From Apis mellifera (Eukaryota > Arthropoda > Insecta > Hymenoptera > Apidae): 64,000 bases of DNA. This document shows, piece by piece, positions 38,494 through 52,648 of the stretch (position 1 is the stretch's first letter; each line of letters opens with the position of its first letter). Below the pieces are notes generated by a model. That model ran no database searches, had not been told where the DNA came from, and saw nothing but the letters and a program-made list of their open reading frames with translations. Both the position numbers and the translations under genes were made by a program. Where the stretch lies: NCBI RefSeq assembly GCF_003254395.2, contig NC_037639.1, positions 4,010,501 through 4,074,500 of the forward strand, written 5' to 3'.

Positions 38494-41400
38494 TCTACAC
38501 ATCCCTGTGCTACTCGAAAAGAGAACGGCCTCGTGGCGACACGGAGGTGGCGTTCCAATCTCTTTATATGCATGACGCTTAGAAACGCAAACACGCTCGC
38601 ATTTCGTGAATGCGGTTGTCCACGTTGATATCCCTCTGGTTACGTGAAATTTTTCGAGCCACTTTCCGCGACGTGCACTCGAGATATGCGGCCTATATGT
38701 TCGCTCGTATCGAGGATGGGGAAAATTCGAGGGAATTTTTGAGGTTAGGATATATCGAGTTATGGCAAGTCAAAAGTCAAGAGCGTGCACTTAAGGATAT
38801 TTGTTTAATATGTCGAGAGATACGAATTTCTGAGGATCGAGTACAAAGATATTTATAAATGATAGAAAAAAAATAAAATAATAAAATAATAAAATATGTT
38901 GTATATGGAAGAAGTAGAAATTTTATCCGAGATTAGGAAATGTATAAATATTTGGTTCTAATTATAGATAGAGATATTCAGCGAAAATTGGTTTTGTTTG
39001 TTCGATTATTCACGTGATTTAGATATATGGGATTAATGAAGGATACAAATAAACGGATTTTTAATGAGAAATGTAATTGTTTTAACGAACGATGTGGGAT
39101 TTTGCGCGGTTATACGTTTCCGCGAATCCGATTGTTTTTGATGAGTTGATGATGGTTTGTTAACCAATTGGATATAACTGTTTGTAAATGAATTTGCGGG
39201 AAATGTATTTCTGGAATACAGAGGATGATGATGATGAACAAAAATCAAATAATGATTTTAACATTTATCCTTTCTTTTTTTTTCCATTCAAATATTCGTT
39301 CCTGATTTCAATGAAAAAATTAACGATTTTTCAATAATGTATTTTTGATAATTTTGATTATAAAAATCATATATATATATACTCGAAACAAAATTTTACA
39401 AGATTTATTTCTACATCTTACTTAATTCCAAATTTCTTCAGATTTCAATATCGAATCGCGATCAATCAGTTTTCTTTTAATAGAGAAAGAAAAAAAATTA
39501 TATCGCAAAGGATATTATCCTAAAATGAAATTCATCTCCGTGTCTTAAAATATTAACGAATCGAGGGATGTAAGAAAAATTATCTATTCGTGTTTGATAT
39601 ACTTCAACCGAAAAATTATTCCCGTGCATCACGCGATCTTATTAATTACCCACCAATTCGCCTACTGGAATTAACGTCGAAAATTCGCGCATTCGGATCA
39701 TGATTCATCCGTCCCTCTCCCTCCCAGTCTACCCTAAGAAAATTAGCGTGTTCTCGTTCAACTAACTCCAATTAGGAAGAGCTGATAGGAGCATGCGATG
39801 GGAAACACCGCGCATCACTTCAATTCGATGCACGAAAAGGGAGAAACAGGAAATAATAACAGGTGCGTAATAGAAAATGGGCTGTGTACAGGGATGGTAG
39901 ACGTGGGGTTGAAGCATTTATAAACGCGAGCCAAGATTACGGCGATAGATATCGTTCTAAAACCCAGTTATTAAGCTATTCGTCAAATTTTTATGCTCCC
40001 TTACGTGGATACGTGTTATACAGCGAGATACAATTTGTCAAACGTTCGAATGAAATATACACACGTGTTGTTCTTTTTAAAGAAATTGATTAAAGAGGAA
40101 AATCAAGCGTGATGTAATTAAAATTTTCAAGAAAATAATTTTACTGTTATATATTTTGTTTTTGTAGTTTATGAAAGAAAAGAATTTTATAAAAATGAAA
40201 AATCAAGAGTTTATTAATGATCCAGACATTTTTATGCAGTTTTTTATTATTTTTTGTAAAATAGATAAAATAGAAATATATTTATTTTTAAAAATAAATC
40301 AGAATTTGAAATATTACAAAGACAACAATCAAATGTAGAACTTTGAGATTTATACATTTGATCATTTTAATATTTCACACATTTGTTATATAATCTTTTT
40401 TCGCCAATGTTAAATCCATTACATTTTCCTTCAGGTTCTTAGTTTCTCTTATAATTCTTTAACGAAACATTCGTTGCTCCCCCTTTACTCTCATCCCTTT
40501 AAAAGTTTACCTCGAAACTTTTCCGACTAATATTGTAAATTAGAGTTCCAACTTTAAATACTTTTTTTCCCCTCCCTCCCCCGCGAATGGTTAAGGATGC
40601 TATCTTCAACTACATTAAGTGAAAGTAATAATCTTCTCCACAAAATTTTCCTTTTCCTCGAGAATTAAAGTATCGTTCCAACGTTTCATTAAAATGTGTT
40701 AAATATACATAGGGTTTTAACTTAAAGAATCCTAGGCCATCGTACAAAATTAGAAAATGCTATCAAAATTAAAAAAAATGATTAATATCGATTCTATTTT
40801 TATTGTTGAATATTATATCAACAAGATACATCAAGATAAGATAATGATGAATTGAATAATCGTAATAAAGATTAATATTAGATATTTTATAAATATATTA
40901 AAGGTGAAATTAAACGGATAATATCGGATAATTTTCGATTATTATTGAATCACGTAAATCTTATGATAACGATAATGTATAAAAATAAGATGATTAATAT
41001 TAGTTATTATATATTGCCATGTCATGAACAATTAATTTATTTACGTATTTAATTATTAATTATTAAGGATAATTGATTTTAGTTTGTACATGGATACGAT
41101 GATCGACCGTACGCGGGATTTGTGGTGTTTGTGCAATTGCAAGGACAGGAGGGGAAATGACAAGAGTGAAAACAGATTAATTAGAGGATACGAAGAATTA
41201 AAATTTCATTATAATAGAGGGATAATAGAGATTTCTTTTCCCTTAAAAATATTCTTAAAATACAATTCTTAATAATAATTTTATAATCGAGATACATTTT
41301 TGTTTTGAAATTTTATTTAGTCAATCATTTTTAATTCGGTCAATAAAGATTGACATATACGAAGCATCGTTTCCATATTATCCACTAAATTATTCTGATA

Positions 41401-43410
41401 ATTGTATCAACAAGGAGATCATATTATATATTTTAAATTTACAATAAAAATATTTGAACAACGAAAATATCCAATTAACGTAATTGCAAGAATAAAAAAT
41501 TTTAAAACAATTTAAAATCTTTAATTAAGACGTCCAATTTTAATTAGAATTTCATTTTGGAAATTGTATATATAAATATACAGATTGATCGGATAGGTCA
41601 TACTTATTTAAAGTACACTAAATTACTACACGTCGAGGGCACGCAACTTTTGAAACGAGGAGAGACACGCTCATGTGTTCGAAAGTTGAAGGACACAACG
41701 GTACTTGTGAAGTGCTCTTTATAGATTTAACTTATATGAAGCGACACAACGTTACGTCAACAGCTTTTAACTCGCGCAAACTAAGAAATCTAGCGTTATG
41801 TCGAGAACTTCTAATTTTCTACAACTAAGAAACGCCTGTACCCACACCGTGAAAGCTTCTAATTTTCCCATTTCAAAGGACGTAATAGAGTGCGTCGAGT
41901 ACTCTTCGCTTTAACTTGTGAAATCGTGTAGAACTACCTTCACGATCCTTAACTTCCACCAGGTTAAACACGTATTAAGGGCGGGTTGATTAAAAGACAC
42001 ACCACTCTGTGAAATTAAAGATCCCGAACGATTCTCGATATTAAGTAGACGAGATAATCTTGATTAGGACAAATTCGAACGCGTTATCAAGTATTTTCGA
42101 GAAGAGAAGAAAATTTGGAAAATTGCAGATAGAATTATTTCACTTCGTCTTTGAAATAAACTTGCTTATACCTCAAAATAAGTCTCGATCAACATTTAAA
42201 TTCTACATTTTTCCAAAGATATAATTGTATCTGAATTAACAATTCTTCTCATATAATAATTATTTAGAAAAATTAGTTTACTTTAATTTTTCTAAACAAT
42301 TATATCAACAATTCGTTCAAAAAAGTTGTTCATTCATAATTTTCGTGTTACTCGAAAATATAAACAAAGTAATTTCCTAACTTTTATTTTACTTTACATT
42401 CCATTTCTCTCGTTTCACTCCACGATCAATAACACGCAAGACGTTACAATAATTTCCAACAACCCTTAAAACATAATACACAATCAATCGCAGAGACCAA
42501 TCATCATCGATCCGCGATAAAACGAACAATCCAACCAACTTTTGCCCGACATAAAGACATTACAATTCAATCTTCCACCCTCCTCTATCATCCTAACGAC
42601 CCACCTCCTCTCCATCATACTTACCTTATCGCCCCCCTTTCCTCTTCAAACACCCTACAATCAAACTCGATTCTCAATCCTTCGAATCAAAGCCATCCAC
42701 GCGTTATCATTCCGCACAAACCTCGCCACGACCACGTGTACACCACGCTACACCACGCGCCTCACGATTTCTTCTTTCTCTTCCCTTTCAGCAGGTTTCA
42801 TCCACAGTTTTCTTTCTCTCTGGAAAGACGAGGGGGGAGGGGAAGAAGAGATCGCGACATACTCGTCGAGCCTCTGAAACGATAACGGAACCGTTTTAGG
42901 GGGAATTCGTATGCCAGCCTCGTATCGCCTCTTTCTCTCCCCGATTGAGTTAGCCAAGCCGCCGCGGTGCACGAGAATCGGTCGTAAAATCGGACGACGG
43001 TTCACGGACCATGAACGAGGCGAGGGCCGATGAATACGTGATATCACCGTGAATATATATATGTATATACTTTTTCCGCCTCTGTCTGCGCTTCTTCTCT
43101 CCTCGCCCCCCTTTTCTCGATTTTCTTTCCACGACGACCACGATTCTAAAATTGTCCTTGTGAAACACTGAAGGCTGCTCTCAGGAATTCATTAACCCCT
43201 ATTAAGCTTCTCGTTCATGCGATTGTTAATTTGCGACGCGGCGTTGCTGCTCGTCAACGGAAATTCACCGCTGTTTTCTTCCAAGTTTTCAGGGGGAGGG
43301 GATTAATTGGACCGGGAAATGGGACGTGACTGGTGCTTGGTCCGTGGTTCTTGGATGGTTCGAGGATGTTTTGAATGAGGGAGAAGGAGGGATTTTGCGT
43401 TTTCTTCCCG
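38494..43410. other. Non-coding sequence (presumed intron)
   Basis: GC-richer patches occur at about 38510-38860, 39650-40020, 41630-42010 and 42540-43400. Between them it is AT-rich. A plus-strand frame of 82 codons at 38610-38858 has balanced composition but no recognisable family. A donor-like GATAAG|GTAAGTATG occurs on the minus strand near 42622-42630 without a matching open exon. Confidence 0.5.
41762..41866. repeat. Degenerate short tandem duplication, period about 44-48 bp
   Basis: ACTAAGAAA recurs at 41780 and 41824. CTTCTAATTTT recurs at 41808 and 41856, with a weaker relative (GCTTTTAAC) near 41763. The surrounding block (about 41630-41990) is GC-richer than its neighbours. Copies are too diverged to set exact borders. 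Confidence 0.35.
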
Positions 43411-44056
43411 ATTTTGTGCATCTTTGATTCGATCATTTAATTTTTAGTTTGAACGAGTATTTGAAGGATTGTATTGAGAAATAATTAAAAGCGAGAGTAA
43501 ACTTATTTTTAATTGAATTTGTATAATGAATTTACACGAAAAGAATATGAAGAGATTTTGTGCAGAGATGGATCTTTGATTTGATCATTCATTCGATTTT
43601 TAGTTTGAATTGAACGAGTATTTGAAGGATTAAAAAAGATGAGAAATTGAACATCGTATTGAAAAATAATTAAAAGAAGAGTAAACTTATTTTTAATTGA
43701 ATTTGTATAATGAATTTACACGAAAAGAATATGAAGAGATTTTGTGCAGAGATGGATCTTTGGTTCGATCATTCATTTTATTTTTAGTTTGAATTGAACA
43801 AGTATTTGAAGGATTAAAAAAGATGAGAAATTGAATATTGAGAAATAATTAAACTTGTTTTTAATTGAAATTGTATAATGAATTTACACGAAAAGAATAT
43901 GAAGAGATTTTGTGCAGAGATGGATCTTTGGTTCGATCATTCATTTTATTTTTAGTTTGAATTGAACGAATATTTGAAGGATTAAAAAAGATGAGAAATT
44001 GAAACTTATTTTTAATTGAAATTGTATAATGAATTTACACGAAGAGAATATGAAAG
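43411..44056. repeat. Minisatellite: four degenerate tandem copies, unit about 150-185 bp
   Basis: The anchor TAGTTTGAA recurs at about 43445, 43601, 43785 and 43953 (spacings 156, 184, 168). A second anchor, ACTTATTTTTAATTG, recurs at 43501, 43685, 43853 (as ACTTGTTTTTAATTG) and 44004 (spacings 184, 168, 151). Between the anchors the copies share long identical stretches such as TGAATTTACACGAA and AGAGATGGATCTTTG. Unit lengths differ by internal deletions, for example loss of the ACATCGTATTG and AAAAGAAGAGT segments in later copies. The array starts with a partial unit at 43411 and fades near 44056. No coding capacity is apparent. High similarity between copies suggests fairly recent amplification. 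Confidence 0.85.
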
Positions 44057-44527
44057 ATTGAAAAAGGATGGACGAGGGGGAGGAGATTGTCAGCGTGGAG
44101 AAGTTTCATCTGATGAATGAATGAATGATTATTATCAATGATATCTTTTCCGGGACAAGTGAAATTTCCCACACGCGCTATTAAATCTGGACAAAAGAAT
44201 GATTCGCGATTAATGGTGTGTCGAGCGGGCAGAAGCAGGCAGATATATATCTCATTCTTTGTCAAGAATGGATTCCAGCGCGCAATATTATCCCGTTTGA
44301 TTCATTTCAACCACCGATCGCCGATTCGTTAATCCGTGACGGGGAATGCGAATCATGAATCCTGCCTCTTTAGAATAATCGAATTATATCACGGCCGGTT
44401 TACGTTCAGAAAATTGTCGCGTTGAAAACAATGAGAGTGTCGACCTGGTGACACGGATGATTGATACGTATCGATAATTATATGTCCGTTCCGTTTCGAA
44501 CCGCATTCTCTGAAACAATGTCCCTCT

Positions 44528-44541
44528 TCTCTCTCTCTCTT
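44528..44541. repeat. Short (CT)n microsatellite
   Basis: About seven CT units in a GC-richer patch. Confidence 0.7.
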
Positions 44542-46138
44542 TTTATACACAAAAATATTTTCCACGTTGTTTTCACCATCGATGTATATCACCGATCAAA
44601 ACTGTCGACGACCGCCGTCGCCGCCTGACTTGTCGATTCGAATACTCGGATGAAATGCGTTCATTCATCAAAACTTACCACGTTCTTTGTAATTTTATCG
44701 TACGTGTTACACAATGTAAAATGTGAAAACGTGTTGATGATAACGATTTATTAAATTTACAATGTTCTTTGTAATTCCATTGCTTCGTAAATTCTAATTA
44801 ATTGGTAACATTTACAATTAATAATAATAAAAATCTAGCCAGTGTGTCTCTATTGGCAATTTTTAATAAAAATAAAATTATATTTATTTTGTTGTGGAAT
44901 ATATATTGGAAAATTATCGAAAGATACATTAAAAAAGTTATAGCTATGAAAATATTCGCACAACGATGTATTTATACCATTTACGCGATGTTAATTAGAC
45001 AATATTTCAAGTACAATTTATTTTAATTGTAAAAATTTAATATATATATGAAAATGAAATATAGAACATGATAAAATAATATGTGCAAATATTTTTTATA
45101 ATCATTGTGTGTACACGTATAAATTAATAATGGAAAACAATCATTTTTAAGATTACATATCCACATTAATATAAATTATTAAAAGACACGCTTATTGCAT
45201 ATTCATTCATAATTTTTCTCTCCTGAATTAACTCTTTGACAAAGTGTCCTTTTAAAAGGAAATTTATATTTTTGAATATTTCTACACAATTAAATTAGGA
45301 AAATTTTTCAATCACAATAGGATAGAAATATATTCCATTCCTGCCCTTCGATAGATTAAACTTTAACTAATCCATATATTTCTTCTCATATATTTCTTGC
45401 CACGATTTATTCACTTTTAAATTTCACGAAGATCAAAAGGGATTATTTGTATTAACAAATAACACGATAAGTGAACAATGTCCACGATGAGAATCGTCAA
45501 TGATGAAAATCGATGGAATGATCGAGAACAATTAAAATTTTTGGATCGATTATGATTCCTCTTATTCCAACTTTCCATGAATTCGTTATATTCATTTTCT
45601 CGAATCTCGAATTTCCAAATCACTTGGAAATTTTCTGGATTCGGTCAATTAACCCGGATGGATAATAACGAAGTCTGGATACAGAAATGGAATTTATAAG
45701 GATAATTAGGATTGAAATGATAATTAATTATTAAATAATTAAATCCTCTTTAGTCTCCATTGTGTGTCTTGCTTATGGAATTGTGTTTAATACGGAAATT
45801 TATTGATATACGAAAATCGTTGAATTTATTTTGTAAATAAAAAATTATATTCCTTTAAATCGAGAGGGAAGAATGTTTGTACGTTGAGCAAAAGATTCTG
45901 AGAAAATATTCAGAAGTGACATTTAAACGAAAGATGAACAATTGTAAATGAAAGCAAACTGTATCGTGTAATAAATTTAAATTTTGATGTTTTGAATCGG
46001 ATTTTAAACCTATTTATATCTTAATTAATTTATTTTGTATTAAATTACGTTTAACGTTTATTAAAAAAAATATATAATTAATCAAAACGACATTTTCCAA
46101 AAACGAGATATCTTTCCAATCATCAAATTGATTTTTAC

Positions 46139-46163
46139 TTTTTTTTTTTTTTTTTTTTTTTTT
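46139..46163. repeat. Poly-T tract (25)
   Basis: Uninterrupted T run; poly-A on the strand of the semaphorin gene. Confidence 0.9.
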
Positions 46164-47605
46164 ACTCCGATAATTGGATCTCCTCGTCCCTGCAAATTTA
46201 ACTATCAATAAAATCCTATATAGGAAAAAACTTGAAAATTTAAAGTCAAGTTATTTTCACCAAAATAATTTATCCCGCCAAATGTTAAATAAATCATTTA
46301 ATTACGAATAATACCTTATTTATACCTTCCATTTTAATTATATACACAATCGTTCGAAAAATAAATTATTTCAAAATAAATTTATTCCTTTAAAAAAAAA
46401 AAACTTTTTACGAATTAATAAAACGTCGGAAGCAAACAATCGAATCGTGAATTCGTGATTTAGCCTTCGATTATCGGGGGGAGGGAGCTAATTGATGTCG
46501 AAAAACTCACCCCTGATGGGTCACATTAATTATTTCGACATTTTATCAGCCAGCCTTTGTTCCATACGGCTGTCCACGAGGGTATGAATGACGAAAGGCA
46601 ACCGCGTGCGGCGAATACGAAATTTCCTGCGCGGTCGAGAGGTATATTGTTCCATTTTCTTTCACAGGACGAAACCACTGACGCCATTGCGGACACGGGT
46701 TTGGTTTTCGCGGTGATTCGTCGTTTTTTCATTTCGGCTTGGATTCAGAAGATTTGTATGCCCCTCCTTTTTTTCCCCTCCCTATCCTTTGTCGCGAGAG
46801 AGAACGAATTGCAGTTATTTTTAACCCTTTAAGATTATTGAATAATAGTGATTTTTGTCGATCGAGAGAAAAACTTATTATTATTTTAAAAAAAGTATAA
46901 TAAATATTACTCCTTGCAATTAAGATACTCATTTTATTCCTCCAAGGTATATGTAGCCTTAGATAGTGTTTAAAATTTAATGTACACGCGATATACAGTT
47001 TGTTTATTAAATTGGATGATATTAGATACCGTGTTTTGTTTGAAATAATAATTCATCGACGATAAAATCTCTTTGTTCTCGAGCGAAACGAGTCGATGCC
47101 GGAACCCGTTAATTCGAAATTATTTCGCGAATTAATATATTCAACGAACAAAATATTAAGTATTGTTGTTCAATTTTACGAATACATACGTTTATATAAA
47201 TCGATAATCTCGAAATTATTTCGAAATATTAATCTTTCCCGTACGAATTTCCATCACGCGTGTCAAACGAGATTAAAAGAAGAAAAAAGAAATTAAAAAT
47301 GGTACGAGAGTAATAATACACGCTAAATGGCGTTCGAATATTAAAACGAGTCATCGTATATTACGCAAACAATCGCCACTTTCCCCTCGAAACGACCAAC
47401 CTACTTCACTAACGATCGCCCGACAATCCTACATTTATCAAGCCTCCTCATTCTCCTTTATGAATTCTATTAACCAACTTCGCAACTACATCTCTCGAAA
47501 GAAGCAATGTGTTTCACTTAACCCAAGCCAGCTTAGCCTTGACTCGGTTAACTGTGTGTATTCGTGCGAGGAAGGAGTTAGCTCAAAAAAAAAAAAAAAA
47601 GATCG

Positions 47606-47842
47606 ATTTTCTTCCATCTTTCTTCGCATCTCTTTTCCACCGGAATATTCCCTCTCTCTCTCTCTCCTTCCTTCCTTCACTCGCCTCTTTCCTTCTCCTT
47701 CGCTCATCTGTTTTTCTTCCTCTCTCCTTTTTTTTCCCTTCGTTCAATCTCTTTCCGCTTCTTCCTCGCTCTTTCTTCTTCTGATACTTCTCTCTTTCTC
47801 AACTCGATCCCTCCTCCTGTTTTTTTCACTCGCTCACTTCCA
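47606..47842. repeat. Long pyrimidine tract (about 240 nt)
   Basis: The plus strand is overwhelmingly C and T across this interval, with (CT)n at about 47651-47667 and imperfect CTTC repeats. The semaphorin pre-mRNA, transcribed from the minus strand, would carry a polypurine tract here. Long serine/leucine/phenylalanine-rich (plus) and glutamate/arginine/lysine-rich (minus) open frames are consequences of this bias. Confidence 0.8.
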
Positions 47843-50800
47843 AATGTTTCGTGCGGGCGAACTTTAACGAGAATCGTGTAATTACGAGAGAAGTTCAAGG
47901 AACAAAAGGTAAAACGGATGCGAGGAGCAAGAAGAAACGAGTAGGCGATCCCAGATAAGAGGAACGGCGTATGCCACACGGCATCTCCAATTTCCGCGCA
48001 ATCGGCGGATTTTCTAACCCCTTTCTCGATTTCCTTGTTTAAAAACTGAATCAACCGGTTTATTTTCTGAAAGGGGCAAGATTTTCGAAGCCGATGCAAC
48101 GCTTTTCGTTTTGTTATCCTGGAAGGAGGAGTTTACTTAAGCAATTGCTGATGGATCATTTTTTGGACAATTTTAGGGTTGATTTAGGAACAAGTATGAA
48201 TTGAATATTTTCAATTTCGAAATTTTTAAAGTTTTCTATTTTAACATTTATTATTTGATTAATCGAAAATGGAAGTAAAAATCAGCAAAGATATTGAAAA
48301 CATCGATATCTTCCCTCTGTGGTTAATTTAAATAATGTTAAATTATTGTTATGACTGACATTTCGTTCAATTTCAACTAGGAAGAAAGAATATATTATAT
48401 GGAAAAATTAAAAGTATCGATGAAACGTCAAAATCTTTTGCTTTCGCATGTAACTAATCTTGAGTTAAATAGAATGAAAGTTATCATTTTTCTTTTATCA
48501 AATTTAAAAATAGAAATTAATTAAAATCCTTTCTGAAGTGATGCTTCTCTAAATTAAGGAAAGGAAAAACTAAGGAAAAGAATGCTTTTCAAAAACGTGA
48601 AGGTTTACATGGAATAAAGAAATGATACATAAGTAAACGGTAATTCAAAAATCAGCTTAAATGTAAACTTGAAATTTCTACTCAGACTTCTTCTCTATTG
48701 TAACATAGATATACTTCTCTTTTTCTGAATTCCAAATAAGATCTTATATAAGCAAGGGTTTTAAAAGAAACTTTGTGCAATAGTATCGTTTAGCAGTTAG
48801 TACTGGAATCTGAGAACTGCAACTGTATTTTAAACTAACTTTTCAAGCGGTTTACAGTTTTAAAGAAGGTGAGAGGGTTAAATGTACCAAAAGGTTAAGA
48901 AATTTTTTTCAAGACTTTCATTCAGTTATTAAAATATTTAACAATATGGAAACAATATATTTAAAAAAGATAATTGATTTATTATTCCTCTTACTACTCC
49001 AAACACCAGATATCTGATATATATATATAATGAAACTTCTAAATCAATAATACTATCATCAATCAATGATTTAATCTTGTAACATTGACTATAAAAACTC
49101 CATCATGAAAAATTCTATTATTTCCATATCAAAAATCATCCAAGCAGTGCCCAATCATCAATCAACTTGCTCGATAAAAAATTCTAATAGAATTCTTTCC
49201 ATGAAAATTGAAAACATCTCTTTAACAACAGTTCAGACGACATCCAATTCAAACATCCATTTTTATAAAATAAAGAGATAACTCGTGGCATTAATCATAA
49301 GAAAAAAAAAACTCTATCATTCACACAATTCTACAATATTTTATTATACTCGCTAGAAATTTCCATCATCGATCAACGAAACTCACAGCAAGAAAAACAT
49401 TTCACCGGATCAATAACACAGTAAGAAAACTTAATCAGAATTTCTTCGCTTACAATAATTTTCCGCTCCGCTCTCGATTATTCCCTTGGACGCGTTACCA
49501 ACCGCCCTTATTCCACTCACGAAAATTACTAGCCGAGCTAAACGTTCCCCAAACTCCTCGCAACTAATCAAATCCGGAATACTCCTCTCTAAATTGCATT
49601 TCTTGATAAAAAACCTCAGGTATTTAAATCTTTCGTTTCCACTATGAAAACAACCCTTTATTTATTACACCCTACCAATTAACCAACTCCTCCTCCCCGA
49701 AAATCCTTTCCATAAAAATTTCACAAACATTTTTCCGTGGCGACAATTCAAACAGCCGGCCGACAGAGGAATTTTTATTTTAAAATAAAAGTTTTACGCG
49801 CCGCTCGGACAAGAAAAAAATATCACCGGGTAAGAATGAAGAGAGAACAAAAGAGTGGTTGGCTTTAGGTTTATCTCTAAACGAGGAAACGTGGCTACTA
49901 CTACCCCGCGGATGGAATTTTCAGGAGGAATAAATTACTTACTCTCTTTGGAGAGAGGCGAGATCGCTAATTAAAGGATGCACAGTTGGTTCTCTCTTTT
50001 CTTTCTTCTCTTTTTTTTTTGTTTTAATTAAATTTCTTGGCCGGGAGAAAGCCAAGACGAGAAGAAAAGTTCGAGCAAGTGGAAGTGTAATTGCGATGGG
50101 GGTTAAGGTTCGCGCGTTAGACGATAACCTTGCAACCCTTTTGTCATTGTTTCGGTTTCAGAAGCGAAGAAAGTTCGTGATAACACGTAACCAGAGAGAA
50201 TTTGATGTCGAATAAATCGGTTCACGATGCTTTTAATTTAATTTTACAGGAAATAACGTATGAGACGATTCGTTGAAATTGGACGAAACTAATTCGAAGT
50301 TAAGGATATAATTTTTCTTTAACAAAAATTCGAATGAGTTTCAATATTCGGTACAATTGATTTTTCTATTTTAGTGTTGTTCATTTTCCAAAAAAAAAAA
50401 AAATGATGGTAAAAACTCTCAGCATTCCAACATCTCCAATTAATCAAACGAATTACCGAATTCTAACAACTCGTACGAGCACGAGGCATTCATTATCACC
50501 CGAAAACCATCGAAATCCAGTCTCTACATTCCTCCATCAAATCCAATGAAACTACGCAGAAGAGAGAGAGAGAGAGAAAAAAATTGGAAGAAAGAAAAGG
50601 AAATCAGCCAGATGATCGTATATCAGAACAATGGCAGTGGAACAATGGCCGCGCATAAATCCGCGTTTACGTACGATCCATTTCTTATCTCGGCCTTCTT
50701 AAAAACTTCCCCTCCCTCGGCCGCGGGCTAATTATCATTAATTAGAAAAGTTGCGGCTGTTCGCCGTAATGAAAATAAAAAAGGAATAGGAAGAAAGGGT

Positions 50801-52327
50801 CCTCCTCCTCCTCGCCTTTAAAAAACTTTCGCAACTCGTGATAAATTTCATTGTGAAACAATAATTGTGAATGCTGGCGCCACTAGCAGCGGCTATTGTA
50901 ATTTGTATCGTGCACGGGGGATGGTAATAAAAAAAAAGGGGGGAGGGCAGAAGGAAGAACAGCACATTTACATTTCGAGGCTTCTCCACGATGGTTCTTC
51001 TCTCAGCGAACGATAAACAGGACCGTGATCAACGATGTTAAATATGCTTCTGAGTTTTCACCCTGGATTTAATCCTCCTCGATTCTATCCTCCATGATGG
51101 CAAACAAGAAGATACGTTCTCTCTCTCTCTTCCTTCTTCTCTTTTTTACTTCTCTATTGGTTTCTTGGTTCGACGATTTTTTTTTTTAAGTTTAGAATTT
51201 GTAAGAAGCAAAGTTTGTCAAGATTTAGAATTTTATTATTGGAGGAATTATCGGAGATTTGAATTTAACAATATTTAGAATTATATATGATGATTTATTT
51301 ATTTGGAATGTTTTGGAATTGGAATTTGAATGACATTAATTTTTAAATATTGAAATGAATTTATTATAATAATGTCATTTAGATGTTTAATTCTACTGGG
51401 ATTGAAGATTTTAGAGAAAAAAAATGTTGACATATTGTCTACATGAAATTCATGGATAAAGATAGACTGCTAGTTTGTATGCAACGCTTCCAATGCAATC
51501 TACACTATCTGTAATCGCATACAGATTGAACGATTTGCAAACTGAAAGCTCGAATATTTTACGAATGATCAATTTTTGAACGTACGTTTAGCTCATCCGT
51601 TTATAACGTTGAACATGTATATGAGAATTATCGGTTTAGTGGACCGTATGAAAATTGTTGTATTAATTTTATAAAAAAAATTTATATATATGTATATATA
51701 TCAACCTAATATCTGTTTATTTATTGTATTATTTATTTCATGTTCACCGTAAATTGCATCGTGAATTTATCATTATCGAACAATATTTACAGATTTTTAT
51801 CAGAGTTGACGTAAAATTAAAAATTTTATTTTGAAAATATTTTATTCATAACCACAATATCCGATATCGAATTTTTCCTTTTTTTTTTTTAAATTGCACT
51901 CGTAATTAAATCATATGTTTTTCCCATCCTCTTACATTGAAAAAAAAAAAAGAATAACAGATTTGATGAATTAAATCACAAGCAAACCACGAGCTAAATA
52001 ATATCTTACAACATTTCCTCGTATCAATCCTTTCAGATATTAAGAATCGATTAATTTTCATTCAGATATTCAAACGTCAATCCGAATTTAATGCAAAATC
52101 TTCCGTTAGATTCGGCCAATGATTTCGTAATTTGGTAAAATTTACCAACAATGCCCCACTTAAAATCGCGCGTGTAACGCAAACCGTATTTACATTAATA
52201 CCCATTTAATTTGCGGTCACTGATAAGCGGTGATCGTGTTGGAAATTTTGCGGCCAAGCAAAATTCGATACCGCCACTAGATAATCGTGGATCCGTACAC
52301 ACTTTTGCAATCAGTGTTGAATTTAAG
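47843..52327. other. Non-coding sequence (presumed intron)
   Basis: GC-richer patches lie at about 47860-48130, 49470-50130, 50600-51120 and 52150-52320; the rest is AT-rich. The minus-strand frame across 47704-48099 has a hydrophobic stretch but matches nothing I can name. Confidence 0.5.
50561..50577. repeat. (GA)n microsatellite
   Basis: About eight GA units followed by A-rich sequence. Confidence 0.8.
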
Positions 52328-52431
52328 CGAGGGGAGAGAAAAAAGAAAAAGAAAAAAAAAAGAAGAAGAAGGAAGAAAAAAATACAAGTGGGGAAAAAAA
52401 ATGAAAGGGAAAAAAAAAGAAATGAAAATGC
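52328..52431. repeat. Polypurine tract
   Basis: Almost purely A and G for about 100 bases. Lysine-rich and phenylalanine-rich frames through it are artefacts. Confidence 0.8.
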
Positions 52432-52628
52432 CATAATAGGTCACTGTGATCTTTGCGAGTGATACTGACACGCGAATGAAACTGACACGACATCGTGTAC
52501 GAATGAAACGAATGCCATGTTGTCGACAATTTCAACCTGAAAAACACACTGTAAAAATATAGGACTGTTCGCGTTTCTATCAAGAAAAATATTCCTGAGG
52601 GATATAAACCAGGTGAAAAATATTGAAC

Positions 52629-52648
52629 AAAAAAAAAAAAAAAAAAAA
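52629..52648. repeat. Poly-A tract (20)
   Basis: Uninterrupted A run followed by a G-rich segment. Confidence 0.9.

Larger units (their letters stand above)
44057..47605. other. Non-coding sequence (presumed intron)
   Basis: AT-rich from about 44700 to 46480, then a GC-richer block at about 46480-46800. A donor-like site on the minus strand near 46503-46512 has in-frame stops just upstream and no acceptor, so no exon is called. Confidence 0.5.

Noticed and set aside
38110..38502. Cysteine/valine-rich minus-strand frames
   Set aside because: The CVCVCV start is the (CA)13 microsatellite translated; the remainder is purine-tract derived.
46503..46560. Minus-strand donor-like GTGAGTTTT with a short open stretch
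   Set aside because: In-frame stops lie about 30 bases upstream and there is no acceptor between them.
47460..48099. Overlapping frames of 91-135 codons on both strands
   Set aside because: Most of their length is the pyrimidine tract, giving Ser/Leu/Phe on one strand and Glu/Arg/Lys on the other. The remaining minus-strand part matches no family I can name.
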